A DNA stretch of 64,000 nt from JAPOUP01 sp965201085 (GTDB lineage: Bacteria > Pseudomonadota > Alphaproteobacteria > Rhodobacterales > Rhodobacteraceae). A program made the translations under genes and the position numbers. Location of the stretch: positions 124,001 through 188,000 of the forward strand of contig CBDAVS010000025.1 in assembly GCA_965201085.1 (NCBI GenBank). Direction: 5' to 3'. The notes below the pieces were generated by a model. That model saw only the letters and a list, made by a program, of their open reading frames with translations, had not been told where the DNA came from and searched no databases. Below, in pieces: positions 1-8,856 of this stretch; position 1 is the first letter of the stretch, and every line of letters starts with the position of its first letter.

Positions 1-2
1 AG

Positions 3-392
3 GTCACCGAGAGGCTTTGCGAGATTCAGGCAGGACCGGTCGCGGTGGCTTTGCGCGGTATCGACCTGAACAGCGTCGGGCGCCGCAGCATGGTCTGGGT
101 GCGTGCGGTTCGTGATCCAGCACTGACGGAACTGCGTAGGAAAGTTCGGGGAGCCATAGTGGATGCGGGCGTGCATCCGGGCCGCGACAGGTTTCGGCCG
201 CATGTAACCCTGACGCGTATCGGTGTCCGGGCTGGCGGTTGTGAGCGGTCAGGCATCGCCGATTTTGTCGCCCGTCATTCGGACTTCGCTCTGGAGCCGG
301 TCACAGTCGACAGCTTCCAGCTATATCGGTCCACTCTGAGTGAAACGGGCTCGGTCTATGACATTCTGTGGAACTTTCCCCTTGGGAGATAG
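3..392 (+). CDS. thpR: RNA 2',3'-cyclic phosphodiesterase (2H family), 5' end outside window
   Basis: The reading frame is already open at base 3, so the N-terminus lies before the window; the GTG at 45 is only an internal codon. The visible part carries one of the two H-x-T-x motifs of the 2H phosphoesterase family in the context FRPHVTLTRI. Family members hydrolyse the 2',3'-cyclic phosphate of RNA ends. The first H-x-T motif is not visible. It ends 11 bases before the stop of the oppositely oriented folC, so the two genes converge. The family is assigned from this motif and the overall C-terminal sequence; the physiological substrate cannot be inferred here. Confidence 0.8.
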   Translation, partial: VTERLCEIQAGPVAVALRGIDLNSVGRRSMVWVRAVRDPALTELRRKVRGAIVDAGVHPGRDRFRPHVTLTRIGVRAGGCERSGIADFVARHSDFALEPVTVDSFQLYRSTLSETGSVYDILWNFPLGR

Positions 393-403
393 GTCCGAAT
401 TGT

Positions 404-1678
404 CTATCGGTTTTCGCGCAGAACTTCTCCGGCGAGATAGAGCGAACCGCAGATCAGTATCCGGGCGTTGGCATCGGTGCTGGTGACGGCCCATACCGCG
501 GCTTCTACGCTTTCGGCGCTTTCGGCCGCGATTCCTTCGGTTCGGGCAGCTTCGGCGGTTTCCTGGGCCGTGACGGTTGCGGACTGGCCGGGAATCGAGA
601 CGCCATGCAGTGATTGCGCCAATCCGGCAAAAGGACGAAGAAAGCCTCTTATATCCTTTGTGCGAAGCATCCCGGCAACCAGGTGCAGAGGCTTCGGCGG
701 TAGGTCCTCAAGCAGGTTGGCAAGCGCATGACCCGCCGCTGGATTGTGGCCACCGTCAAGAAATATCTCCGCATGCGGTGCCGACCGCACCAAAGGGCCG
801 CTTGTCAGCCTTTGCATCCGCGCTGGCCAAAACACATTGCGCAGCGCCGCTTCGCAGGTGGATTCCCCGAACCCGAGCGCAAGCAGTGAAGCGAGACAGA
901 GGCCGGCGTTTTCGATCTGGTGCGCGCCCTTCAGGGCCGGTAGCGGCAGATCCAGAAGACCACCCTCATGCTGAAACGCAAGTCTGCCATGTTCCCGCCA
1001 TTCCTGCCAGTGTCGGCCCCGGACCAGAATCGGGGATCCGACCCGCTCGGCGCGACGCTCGATAACTTCCAGCGCGCCCGCTTCCTGGTAGCCGACCGCG
1101 CAGGGAACGTCCGGCTTGAGAATTCCCGCTTTTTCGAACGCGATCTGATCGAGGGTATCGCCCAGATACTGCTGATGATCGAGCGATATGGGCGTTATCA
1201 CCGTCAGCGTGGGGTGATCGATGACATTGGTCGCGTCCAGCCGCCCACCTAGACCGGTCTCCAGCAACGTGAAATCCGCCGCCACATTCGAGAAGGCCAG
1301 GAAAGCCGCACAGGTCGTTATCTCAAAATAGGTGATGCTTTCGCCACCGTTCGCGGCCGCGCATTCGTCGAGCGTTTCCGCCAGCAAGTCTTCGGAAATC
1401 AATTCGCCCGCCAGTCGGATTCGTTCGTGAAACCGCACGAGATGGGGTGAGGTGTAGGCGTGAACGCGCATTCCGGAGCCTTCCAGTCCGGTGCGCAGCA
1501 TCGCCAGGACCGAACCCTTTCCGTTTGTTCCGGCGATGTGGACCACCGGTGGAAGCCGTTCGTGGGGATTGCCGAGAGCGTCAAGCAGACGCCACATGCG
1601 ATCAAGTGTCAGGTCGATGACTTTCGGATGCAGCGACATCATCCGTTCAAGGATGATGTCGGAATCCGGTCTATTCAC
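404..1678 (-). CDS. folC: Bifunctional folylpolyglutamate synthase / dihydrofolate synthase
   Basis: A full-length 424-residue Mur-ligase-type enzyme that joins glutamate to dihydropteroate or tetrahydrofolate in the cytosol. The ATP-binding loop GTNGKGSVLAML lies near residue 50 and is followed by the family motif TSPHL. The central domain contains LETGLGGRLDATN, and the C-terminal domain has DGGHNPAAG. The start codon overlaps the accD stop by four bases (ATGA), so translation is probably coupled and accD-folC form one operon. This pairing is common in Alphaproteobacteria. Nothing appears damaged. Confidence 0.95.
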   Translation of the reverse strand: MNRPDSDIILERMMSLHPKVIDLTLDRMWRLLDALGNPHERLPPVVHIAGTNGKGSVLAMLRTGLEGSGMRVHAYTSPHLVRFHERIRLAGELISEDLLAETLDECAAANGGESITYFEITTCAAFLAFSNVAADFTLLETGLGGRLDATNVIDHPTLTVITPISLDHQQYLGDTLDQIAFEKAGILKPDVPCAVGYQEAGALEVIERRAERVGSPILVRGRHWQEWREHGRLAFQHEGGLLDLPLPALKGAHQIENAGLCLASLLALGFGESTCEAALRNVFWPARMQRLTSGPLVRSAPHAEIFLDGGHNPAAGHALANLLEDLPPKPLHLVAGMLRTKDIRGFLRPFAGLAQSLHGVSIPGQSATVTAQETAEAARTEGIAAESAESVEAAVWAVTSTDANARILICGSLYLAGEVLRENR

Positions 1679-2619
1679 CGCCGTTCAGCCTTCACGGACT
1701 TTCGCTTGGGAGCGGCCTCCGAGACACGGGTGATCTGATTGGGCGCCGGCAGGTCACCTTTGACCGCCGGGGATTTGCGAAGAAGCATCCGAAGAACGGT
1801 GATCAACTCCTCACGCATATCCTTTCGGTGTATGACCCGGTCAAGCATTCCATGGTCGAGGAGATATTCAGCGCGCTGAAAGCCTTCGGGTAGGGTTTCG
1901 CGGATGGTCTGTTCGATAACCCGGGGACCGGCGAAGCAGATCAGCGCATTGGGCTCGGCGATTTGAATGTCGCCGAGCATCGCGTAACTCGCGGTAACGC
2001 CTCCGGTGGTCGGATGGGTCAAAACGACGATATAGGGCAGCCCCGCTTCCTTCAGCCGCTCGATGGCGACGGTGGTGCGGGGCATCTGCATCAGGCTCAG
2101 AATGCCCTCCTGCATCCGTGCGCCGCCAGCGGCGGAAAAAAGCACCAGCGGTCGTTTTCTTTTCACCGCGGCGTCCGTCGCCGCGATCACTGCGTTGCCC
2201 ACATACATGCCCATGGAACCGCCCATGAACCTGAAATCATGGGCTGCGGCGATTATCGGCGTCCGGCCGATCTCGCCCTGGACGACGAGCATCGCCTCGG
2301 CCTCGCCTGTGTTTTTCTGCGCGGCCTTCATTCTGTCGGGATAGCGTTTCTGGTCGCGGAAATGCAGCGGGTCGGCGATCGGTATGGGAACCGCGATCTC
2401 GTCGAAAATGCCGTGGTCAAACAGGGACACGAAGCGGTCACGCGGGTTAAGCGCCATGTGGTGGTTACAGTTGGCGCAAACGTTCAGGTTTTCCGAGAGT
2501 TCTCGGTGAAAAAGCATCGTACCGCATTCGTCGCATTTCGACCAGAGATGGTCGGGCACTTCCCGGCGGGAGAACAGCGAATTTATCGTTGGTTTGACGA
2601 AGTTAGAGATCCAGTTCAT
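1675..2619 (-). CDS. accD: Acetyl-CoA carboxylase carboxyltransferase subunit beta
   Basis: The carboxyltransferase beta subunit moves CO2 from biotin to acetyl-CoA to form malonyl-CoA in fatty acid synthesis. The N-terminal zinc ribbon is intact, with two CxxC pairs (CDEC and CANC) around residues 24-46. The crotonase-like fold follows, with FMGGSMGMYVGNA and SAAGGARMQEG. The ATG at 2619 (MNWIS) matches the usual family N-terminus; another in-frame ATG lies nine bases upstream at 2628. The stop overlaps the folC start. Length, about 314 residues, is normal. Confidence 0.95.
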   Translation of the reverse strand: MNWISNFVKPTINSLFSRREVPDHLWSKCDECGTMLFHRELSENLNVCANCNHHMALNPRDRFVSLFDHGIFDEIAVPIPIADPLHFRDQKRYPDRMKAAQKNTGEAEAMLVVQGEIGRTPIIAAAHDFRFMGGSMGMYVGNAVIAATDAAVKRKRPLVLFSAAGGARMQEGILSLMQMPRTTVAIERLKEAGLPYIVVLTHPTTGGVTASYAMLGDIQIAEPNALICFAGPRVIEQTIRETLPEGFQRAEYLLDHGMLDRVIHRKDMREELITVLRMLLRKSPAVKGDLPAPNQITRVSEAAPKRKSVKAERR

Positions 2620-2682
2620 CGCTGGCATGGCCCCGCTGGCAATCCGTTGAGATCAGATAAGGTGGGTGGCTTCGAAACGCAA

Positions 2683-3561
2683 TCAACGGCTGAGAACGAG
2701 ACGGGCAAGCAGCCATGCCATCCCAAGCGTCAGTAAAACGAGAAGGAGCGCCGTCCTTCCTTCCGGATCACCCGCGCTGAATGGAGTGACGAAGAGGGCA
2801 AGTCCCGGAACCATGTCTTTTGTTCCGACGATCAATAGCGCTGTGATGTTGTTGGCGAAATGGAATCCCCAAGCCGCGCCGATACTGCCGGTCCGCGCCG
2901 TCAGATCGGTCGCCGCAAGGCCAAAGCAGATAGTGGCGAAGATGAACAGCGAGAGATTGCCACCAGTCAGGTTGGGTGAGTAATGCGCCATTCCGAAGCA
3001 GAGACTCGGAACCAGCATCCAGATGATCGGAGATCGGAAGCGCGCGGCGAACTGCTGTTGGAGGTATCCCCGGAACGCCAGTTCCTCCGCGCCGGTCTGG
3101 ACCAAGATTACCGCCAGGCTGAGCGGCAGCAGCAGCAGCCAGGTCGAGAGGTTCATGCCGGGTTCAACGTCATAGATGAGAAGCCAGAGCGCGAGCGCCA
3201 CGCCTTGGACGGCTCCGACCAGAATGGCGGCGGTGATGAAATCCCGCACTACGGTCGCCGAAGGTCCGAACAACGTGCTCAGTCGGCGCCGATTTAGAAT
3301 TCGGGCCGCGAGTGTCGCCCCCAGCGCCAGTCCGATGACCGTGATCAACAGGACATAGGTATCGCCCGGCGTCAGCCCCAGCCCCGTGATTGCAACCTGA
3401 TTCCGACCCGAGACCCAGCCGTAGAAAGCGAGAACCGCCCAGGTCCAGATGATATATATCAACGCGGACAGGCAGAATCCTGTCATTAATCGCCAAAGTT
3501 GTGGATACTTTCGGGCGTCTGAAATAAAGGCTTCAAAGCTGGGCGGATGGGGTCGCTGCAT
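2683..3561 (-). CDS. CPBP-family intramembrane glutamic protease
   Basis: A 292-residue hydrophobic protein with several predicted membrane helices. It carries the CPBP (Abi/CAAX protease) signature: EELAFRGYLQQQF supplies the EExxxR glutamates and arginine, and GMAHYS supplies the downstream histidine. Known family members cleave peptide bonds within the membrane, process prenylated proteins or act in bacteriocin self-immunity; the substrate here is unknown. The chosen ATG at 3561 gives MQRPHPPSFEAF; an upstream ATG at 3597 would add twelve residues. It precedes accD on the same strand with a gap of about 60 bases and could be cotranscribed. Confidence 0.85.
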   Translation of the reverse strand: MQRPHPPSFEAFISDARKYPQLWRLMTGFCLSALIYIIWTWAVLAFYGWVSGRNQVAITGLGLTPGDTYVLLITVIGLALGATLAARILNRRRLSTLFGPSATVVRDFITAAILVGAVQGVALALWLLIYDVEPGMNLSTWLLLLPLSLAVILVQTGAEELAFRGYLQQQFAARFRSPIIWMLVPSLCFGMAHYSPNLTGGNLSLFIFATICFGLAATDLTARTGSIGAAWGFHFANNITALLIVGTKDMVPGLALFVTPFSAGDPEGRTALLLVLLTLGMAWLLARLVLSR

Positions 3562-3727
3562 CGGGCGGGAGTTAGCCCAAGAGCGCGGGCATTTCAATCA
3601 TGCTGGGTAAGATGAGGTTTGGAATCACGGTTGTGGTCTGACATATTCCCGGCGGTGACCGGGCAACGAGCATTGATATCGCTATGCGACATCTGTCTCA
3701 TGAATCGGATAGTCGTTGGCCTCGTTG
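3562..3727. other. Short intergenic stretch before an IS scar
   Basis: This stretch lies between the CPBP gene start and the first recognisable ISNCY sequence. No convincing gene, hairpin or promoter was seen. Confidence 0.4.
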
Positions 3728-4733
3728 CCAAAAAACCGCCAGGCTGCGGATTTTTCGCGGTAAATGACGGAATCCGCCCTGCGGGGATTCACCGGATATG
3801 GCAGTCAGGGTATGCCGCGGAATCCGCCAATCCTCCCCTTCAGGAGGCCCCCATGCGCAGGGTCCACGACACCCGGCGGCGGTCGGGGATACAGGCGCAG
3901 GCGGGCGCGGAGGAAGGCGTCGGCGCGCCGGAGCTGTGCCCCGTCGGTGCCGGGGAGTGCCGGAGCACGGAACGGACCCCGGGTCGCCTCCGGCCGGAGG
4001 ATCCGGGGATGGTGGGCAGGCGGCGGATATACGACCGCGTCCGGACCGACGGGAAGGGCGGTGGAACGCCGTTGACGCACCTGCGGCGACGCGGAAGGAA
4101 GCCGAACCGGCAGGGTGGCCGCCACGCGGGCCGGGGTCATGTCCCGGGCCGGAGGGACATCCCGGAGCGCCCGGAGACCGTCGGGGGGAAGGTCAGGGTC
4201 GGCGACCGGGAGGCGGACACCGTTACCGGCGGGTTGACGGAAAGGGGGCGGAGGTGGTCGGAAAGGCGATGACCGACCTCCCGGGGGACCTGGCACCAGG
4301 GTCCACACGATCACGGCGTACGACGGCAGGGAGTTTGCGGGGCACGCGAAGGTGGCGAAGGCGCTGGAGGCCGACTTCCTCCTCCCGACGCCCCACCACT
4401 CGTGGGAGCGGGGCCTGAACGGGCATACCAACGGGCCGCCGCCCCGGTACCTGCCGAAGTGGACCGACCTGCGGCAGGTCACGGACGCCCGTGTGAAGCG
4501 GGTCCAGGACATCCTGAACGCACGCCCCCGCAAGGAGCCCTCGGCCACCCGACGCCTGCGGAGGCGTTCGCCCGGGCGCGACCTCCCTGAAGACGCCCGT
4601 CCCCGGAGGCTGACGGGGCGAGGAAAGGGACTTGCCGGCGCGGGGCCCTGCGACCGCGGGAAGGTGTTGCACTTCGGACTGGAAGTGGGGCCGCGAAAAA
4701 AATCGCAGCTTGGCAGTTTTCTGGCGGACACTA
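3728..4733. mobile_element. Mosaic IS scar: IS30-family remnant between two opposed ISNCY left ends
   Basis: The left part (3728-3880) is the degraded left end of the ISNCY element found intact at 24499, including its start codon (MRRVHDT). At the shared string CGGCGG near 3880 the sequence switches to the inside of an IS30-family transposase gene. The IS30 right end finishes in GGAAGTGGGG at 4690. From 4691 to 4733 the ISNCY left end appears in reverse and finishes in the terminal repeat CTGGCGGACACTA. The scar therefore records an IS30 insertion into ISNCY followed by a deletion-type recombination. No part is likely to transpose on its own. Confidence 0.8.
3885..4590 (+). pseudogene. IS30-family transposase remnant
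   Basis: Frames across this stretch match the copy at 36.1-37.0 kb: READTV, then an altered catalytic block (ITAYDGREF where the better copy has ITADNGREF), then HHSWERGLNGH and VQDILNARPRK. The N-terminal DNA-binding domain is absent, the frame breaks near 4270, and the active-site aspartate context is changed. It is a dead IS30-family transposase. Confidence 0.8.
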
Positions 4734-4789
4734 ATTCTGAATGGAAACAAGCTGCGTCAGGAAAGGGGCGGGCCAAGAAAGGAAGACCG

Positions 4790-5644
4790 TCAGGACAGGG
4801 CGATGGTTATCGCCGTGGCCGCGACGACATCCTCGGTGGCTGCTCCGCGAGACAGGTCGCAGACGGGTTTGCGGAATCCCTGCAGGAATGGGCCGATCGC
4901 CTGGACACCAGCCAGTTCCTGCATGAGTTTGTAAGCGATATTGCCAGCGTCCAGATTGGGAAAGACCAGAACGTTGGCATCACCGTCTCCGAGCCCCTTA
5001 TTTGCCGCGATGACAGTATTTAGCGCGGCGTCCGCCTGAATTGGACCGACATGGCCTGTGTCTTCGGCAGCTTTCCGCACCAGTTCGACCGACGCGCCTG
5101 TTCCCGACGCGCCTGTAGAATATGAGAGCATCGCGACGCTTGCATTTCCGAGCAGCGCCTCCGCCGATGCATGCGACGCTCTGGCGATGTCGGCCAGTTC
5201 CGGCGCGGTGGGCGCTGTGTTGACCGCACAGTCCGCGAATATCATTTCGCGACCGTCCGGGAAAACCATCAGAAAAAAACTGGATACCGTGGCCACGCCA
5301 TCGGCCAGACCGATGCCGATGGAGGCGGCCTCGATCACACGCCTTGTTGGTGTGTTGGCACCAGCGACCATTGCGTCCGCCTCGCCCGCGCTGACCATTG
5401 CGGCGGCGCGGTAAAGCGGGCGAGCCAGCATCCGATGGGCGACCGGTTCCTTCAGGTTACGGGTTGCCGCCAAAGCCTCGATATGGCTTCGACTGGGCTC
5501 TTGGGCGACCGGAATCGGTTCAGCGAGCCCTTCGGAACGTAATTGCGCCGCCGCCTCCGCCACGCGCGGGTCGTCCAGTTCCGGAAAGACCACCCTTGCG
5601 GCTCTCGCCCTTGCCGTATCAAATGCGCTTTCAAGAGTGCCCAT
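4790..5644 (-). CDS. pta: Phosphate acetyltransferase
   Basis: Interconverts acetyl-CoA and acetyl phosphate. The 284-residue protein contains the PTA_PTB family blocks EADAMVAGANTPTRRV, FADCAVNTAPTAPELA, SYSTGASGTGASVE and NLDAGNIAYKL. It is somewhat shorter than the usual stand-alone enzyme of about 320-330 residues, but the catalytic region looks complete. The start gives MGTLESAFDTA. It lies head to head with the citrate synthase gene 35 bases away, so both acetyl-CoA genes share one short intergenic control region. An IS scar ends about 57 bases beyond its stop codon. Confidence 0.9.
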   Translation of the reverse strand: MGTLESAFDTARARAARVVFPELDDPRVAEAAAQLRSEGLAEPIPVAQEPSRSHIEALAATRNLKEPVAHRMLARPLYRAAAMVSAGEADAMVAGANTPTRRVIEAASIGIGLADGVATVSSFFLMVFPDGREMIFADCAVNTAPTAPELADIARASHASAEALLGNASVAMLSYSTGASGTGASVELVRKAAEDTGHVGPIQADAALNTVIAANKGLGDGDANVLVFPNLDAGNIAYKLMQELAGVQAIGPFLQGFRKPVCDLSRGAATEDVVAATAITIALS

Positions 5645-5679
5645 GTCATCCCTCAGCCCGATATGTACAGGAGACCCGT

Positions 5680-6813
5680 ATGCCAGCCAGCGTCAAGATC
5701 AATCGCGGATTGAAAGGCAACTATTTCGAGCGATCCGCCGTGTCACAGATCGATGGGGCGAAGGGGCTTCTCAGCTACCGTGGGTACGATATCGATGATC
5801 TGGCCGAGCATGGATCTTTTGAGGAGGTTGCTTATCTGCTGATCTATGGCGAACTACCGACCGCCCAGCAGCTTTCGGAATTCGATACCGAACTGAAGGA
5901 GGCGAGGGAACTGCCTGATGAACTCTACGGCATCATCCGGGCGACAAAGGACGGTCACCCTATGGATGTGCTGCGTACCGCTGTTTCCGCTCTGGCGGCG
6001 TTGGAGACGGGAAGCCGAGAAGCCGATGAAGCCGGTTTCTTTCGCAATGGAGTTCGGCTGACCGCGCAGGTACCTGTGATCATCGCGGTGCATGACCGCC
6101 TCAGGAACGGTCGGGTTCCCGTGGCGCCCGATCCGTCGCTTGGCCATGCGGCGAACTGGTTGTGGATGCTGACAGGGGAAAAGCCGTCAGCGGACGCCGC
6201 CCGGCTTGCGGACCTTGACCTGATTCTGCATGCGGAGCACGGTTCGAACGCCTCGTCATTCGCGGCGCGGGTCACTGTCGGGACCGAAGCGAACCTGCAT
6301 GGTGCCGTCGTGACAGCTCTGTCCACTCTGGCCGGACCTGCGCACGGAGGAGCGGCGGAGGATGTCATGAAAATGGTGCGCGAGATCGGCTCGTCGGATC
6401 GGGCGGCGGATTATGTAAAGGCGCGACGTGCGCGCAGGCAGCCAGTTACCGGATTCGGCCATCGTGTTTACCGAACGGAGGATCCGCGGGCACGGCATAT
6501 GCGTGCCGGGGTCGAACGGCTTTCCAGAGAGATGGGGCAGCCGGAGTGGTACGAGATCCTGCAGGCCGTGGTCGATGCGATGAAACCCTATGCACGGCAC
6601 GGGCTGAACGTGAACGTCGATTTCTATTCCGGGGTGATTTACCAACTTCATGGCATCCCGATGGATCTTTATGTCCCGATCTTCGCTATCGGGAGAGTGC
6701 CCGGCTGGGTTGCGCAGTGCCTGGAGCAGGTTCGTCAAAACATTCTGATCCGACCGCTTACGCTCTATAACGGGCCCGAGCCAAAAGCTTGGGTGCCGGT
6801 CGGCGAACGTTGA
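5680..6813 (+). CDS. Citrate synthase family protein (citrate or 2-methylcitrate synthase)
   Basis: A 377-residue citrate synthase. The catalytic histidines sit in LILHAEHGSNASS and VTGFGHRVYR, and the aspartate in NVNVDFYSGVIY. It condenses acetyl-CoA (or propionyl-CoA) with oxaloacetate. The ATG at 5680 is preceded by ACAGGAG and gives MPASVKINRGLKG, the family-like start; the open frame runs upstream to 5398 but overlaps pta there. The short form without an N-terminal extension resembles type I / methylcitrate-type enzymes, so substrate preference is open. It diverges from pta. Confidence 0.9.
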   Translation: MPASVKINRGLKGNYFERSAVSQIDGAKGLLSYRGYDIDDLAEHGSFEEVAYLLIYGELPTAQQLSEFDTELKEARELPDELYGIIRATKDGHPMDVLRTAVSALAALETGSREADEAGFFRNGVRLTAQVPVIIAVHDRLRNGRVPVAPDPSLGHAANWLWMLTGEKPSADAARLADLDLILHAEHGSNASSFAARVTVGTEANLHGAVVTALSTLAGPAHGGAAEDVMKMVREIGSSDRAADYVKARRARRQPVTGFGHRVYRTEDPRARHMRAGVERLSREMGQPEWYEILQAVVDAMKPYARHGLNVNVDFYSGVIYQLHGIPMDLYVPIFAIGRVPGWVAQCLEQVRQNILIRPLTLYNGPEPKAWVPVGER

Positions 6814-6834
6814 TCCTCACCGCGTGGATGACAA

Positions 6835-7145
6835 AGGCCATGACGCGCCATTCCGTGTCGGGCACATTTTTGACGCAATGCATGGGAATGGATCATGCCC
6901 ACCAAGTTATCCGGGTGAATGCCGTCTGTCCCAATGAGGTAAACACGTCCATGCTGCGTGCAGGTTTCGCGAAACGTGGGTTCGATCCGGATACAGCGAT
7001 TGCCAAACTCGGCCAAACAGTTCCGATCGGGCGCATTGCCGAACCCGAAGATATCGCTGATTTAGCATTGTTCCTCGCTTCGGACGCCGCTCGCTATATT
7101 TGCGGTGCGCTGGTCGAGGTCAACGGTGGGAAACCCGTGTCTTGA
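6835..7145 (+). pseudogene. Short-chain dehydrogenase, C-terminal fragment
   Basis: Only the last third of an SDR remains. LTQCMGMDHA, IRVNAVCPNEV, PIGRIAEPEDIADLALFLAS and a C-terminal VNGGKPVS match the part of the fold after the catalytic Tyr-Lys. The Rossmann nucleotide-binding motif and the YxxxK motif are missing, and upstream sequence merges with the citrate synthase end. It is most likely the leftover of a gene deleted from its 5' side. Its TGA overlaps the TTG start of the next SDR, so the downstream gene may now depend on this junction for expression. Confidence 0.7.
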
Positions 7146-7882
7146 GGCGGTTTGGGGTCAAGGTCGCGCTCGTCATGGGTGGGCGCTCGGGAATAGGAAG
7201 GGAGATCTCCCGAAGGCTTCGTGACGAAGGTGCGACGGCATTTAAGGCTCAGCATGGCAAAGATCGGGAGTTCGACAGCATATCAGCGGATCTGGCCGAT
7301 CCTGCCAGCCCCGACAGAATAATGGCTGAGCTTATCGGACGTTTTGGCAAGCTGGATGTTCTGGTCAATAACGCTGGCATGATGCAGGAGGCGACCGTCG
7401 AGGAGATGGGCATCGAGGACTGGCAGCGAGGTCTTGCGGTGAACCTGACCGCGCCGTTCCTGATGATCAAGGCTGCGCTCCCGCACCTCAGAAAGACGAA
7501 AGGCAGTATCGTCAATGTCGGCTCGATCGAGGGGCTGGGTGCGAATCCCCGCCATTCCGCTTACTGTGCGTCGAAAGCCGGGCTCCATGGCCTGACCCGT
7601 GCGGTGGCGGTCGACCACGGAAACGAAGGCATTCGCTGTAACGCGGTGGCGCCGGGTTGGATCGAAACAGACCTGAACGAGGATTTCATCGAAAGCGTGG
7701 ATGATCAGGTTGCATTCCGCCGTGACATCGGTCGCATTCATCCGTTAGAGCGAACGGGACAGGCCGAAGAGGTTGCTGCGCTGGTTGCGTTCCTGGCCGC
7801 TGCCGAAGCGGGTTTCGTCACGGGGCAGGTCTATTCGATAGACGGAGGCCGCATGGCCAAGCTGAATCTTCTCCGAAACTGA
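7142..7882 (+). CDS. Short-chain dehydrogenase/reductase (SDR family)
   Basis: A 246-residue classical SDR oxidoreductase using NAD(P)H. Visible elements are the cofactor loop GGRSGIG near residue 14 (the usual TGG is MGG here), NNAG in LVNNAGMMQE, the catalytic Ser in VGSIEG and the Tyr-Lys pair in SAYCASKAG, and a closing IDGGRM. The TTG at 7142 overlaps the stop of the upstream SDR fragment; no better start lies before the cofactor loop. The substrate cannot be predicted from the sequence. Confidence 0.85.
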   Translation: MRRFGVKVALVMGGRSGIGREISRRLRDEGATAFKAQHGKDREFDSISADLADPASPDRIMAELIGRFGKLDVLVNNAGMMQEATVEEMGIEDWQRGLAVNLTAPFLMIKAALPHLRKTKGSIVNVGSIEGLGANPRHSAYCASKAGLHGLTRAVAVDHGNEGIRCNAVAPGWIETDLNEDFIESVDDQVAFRRDIGRIHPLERTGQAEEVAALVAFLAAAEAGFVTGQVYSIDGGRMAKLNLLRN

Positions 7883-8118
7883 CCGGACAATGTGCTTCCG
7901 GACGACGGTGAACAAGGTAGTGGCTTCACATCACGGAGCCGATCATCGGAATACGTAGTCGAACCCAAGCCATGATCAAACGCTGACGCGTCGGGCACGG
8001 AATGCCTGATGTTTACCTGAACGCTCCAGCCAGGCCCGCCTCCTGTGATCCACGCTCTCTTCGTGTCGCATCATCTGTGGTCATGGCATCATACAGGTCG
8101 GATGCCACTCGGCAGTGA

Positions 8119-8143
8119 GTGAAAATTTTCTTGACTTTTTCAC
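8119..8143. promoter_or_regulatory. Inverted repeat upstream of the XRE-cupin regulator
   Basis: GTGAAAA at 8119 and TTTTCAC at 8137 form a perfect 7-base inverted repeat separated by 11 bases that include TTGACT, a possible -35 element. It lies about 36 bases before the regulator start codon. Spacing and symmetry fit an autoregulatory operator. The rest of the 7883-8178 gap shows no gene. Confidence 0.4.
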
Positions 8144-8178
8144 GAATCAGGCTCACACGCCCAATCGGGAGGAAATCC

Positions 8179-8733
8179 ATGGAAACAGCGCCTACGCTTG
8201 GGTCCGACCTCAGGAGCCTGCGAAGGAGCCGTGGACTGACGCTGGAAGCGCTCGCGGACCAGCTTGGTAGATCCGTGGGCTGGCTCAGCCAGGTCGAACG
8301 CGACATCTCGCAGATTGATGATGCCGGTCTGGCCGCGATGGCGGACGCGCTTGGCGTATCAGTTACGCTGTTCGCCGCACCGGGTCGACGGGGTGACGAA
8401 GCCGGACGCGTCGTCCGCAGGAATGCCCGCAGGGCAATCGGCGAGCGGGTGCCGGGGCTGGTGGAGGAACTGCTGTCCCCTGACCTGACGGATGCTTTCG
8501 AGGTGATTCACTCAACTTTTCTGCCCGGTGCCGAACTGCCCGGACCGGTCACGCGGGAGACAGCGGAACTCGCTATCATCGTAGCGGGAAAGCTCGACAT
8601 ATTTCTCGGAGACGACAGTTTCACCGTCGGCAAAGGCGATAGTTTCCGGGTGCGAGGGGAGTCGCTGCGATGGTCCAATCCATACAACGTCCCGGCCGTG
8701 GCGGTCTGGGTCATCTCGCCTCCGGTCTATTGA
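8179..8733 (+). CDS. XRE-family transcriptional regulator with C-terminal cupin sensor
   Basis: A 184-residue two-domain regulator. Residues about 8-65 form a helix-turn-helix (LRSLRRSRGLTLEALADQLG, then GWLSQVERD), and residues about 110-182 form a cupin domain (ELAIIVAGKLDIFLGDDSF, GDSFRVRGE). Proteins of this build often control amine, amino acid or betaine catabolic genes using the cupin as ligand sensor. The ATG at 8179 follows CGGGAGGA; the frame stays open upstream but lacks an equal ribosome site. It sits 123 bases before the dehydrogenase genes and is the likely local regulator (inference). Confidence 0.88.
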   Translation: METAPTLGSDLRSLRRSRGLTLEALADQLGRSVGWLSQVERDISQIDDAGLAAMADALGVSVTLFAAPGRRGDEAGRVVRRNARRAIGERVPGLVEELLSPDLTDAFEVIHSTFLPGAELPGPVTRETAELAIIVAGKLDIFLGDDSFTVGKGDSFRVRGESLRWSNPYNVPAVAVWVISPPVY

Positions 8734-8856
8734 GGTGGTCACCGTGAAACGTTCCGGCAATGGCGTGATCGGGAAGCCCGGACTTCCAGCTGTCGGGTGG
8801 CCCCTAATGTGGTGGCCAGAGCGGATCGGGCGCCGGGGAAATTAAAGGAGGAAGTC

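Noticed and set aside
1963..2736. Long plus-strand frame of 257 codons opposite accD
   Set aside because: It is antisense to the conserved accD gene and has no family features; GC-rich codon bias makes such shadows common.
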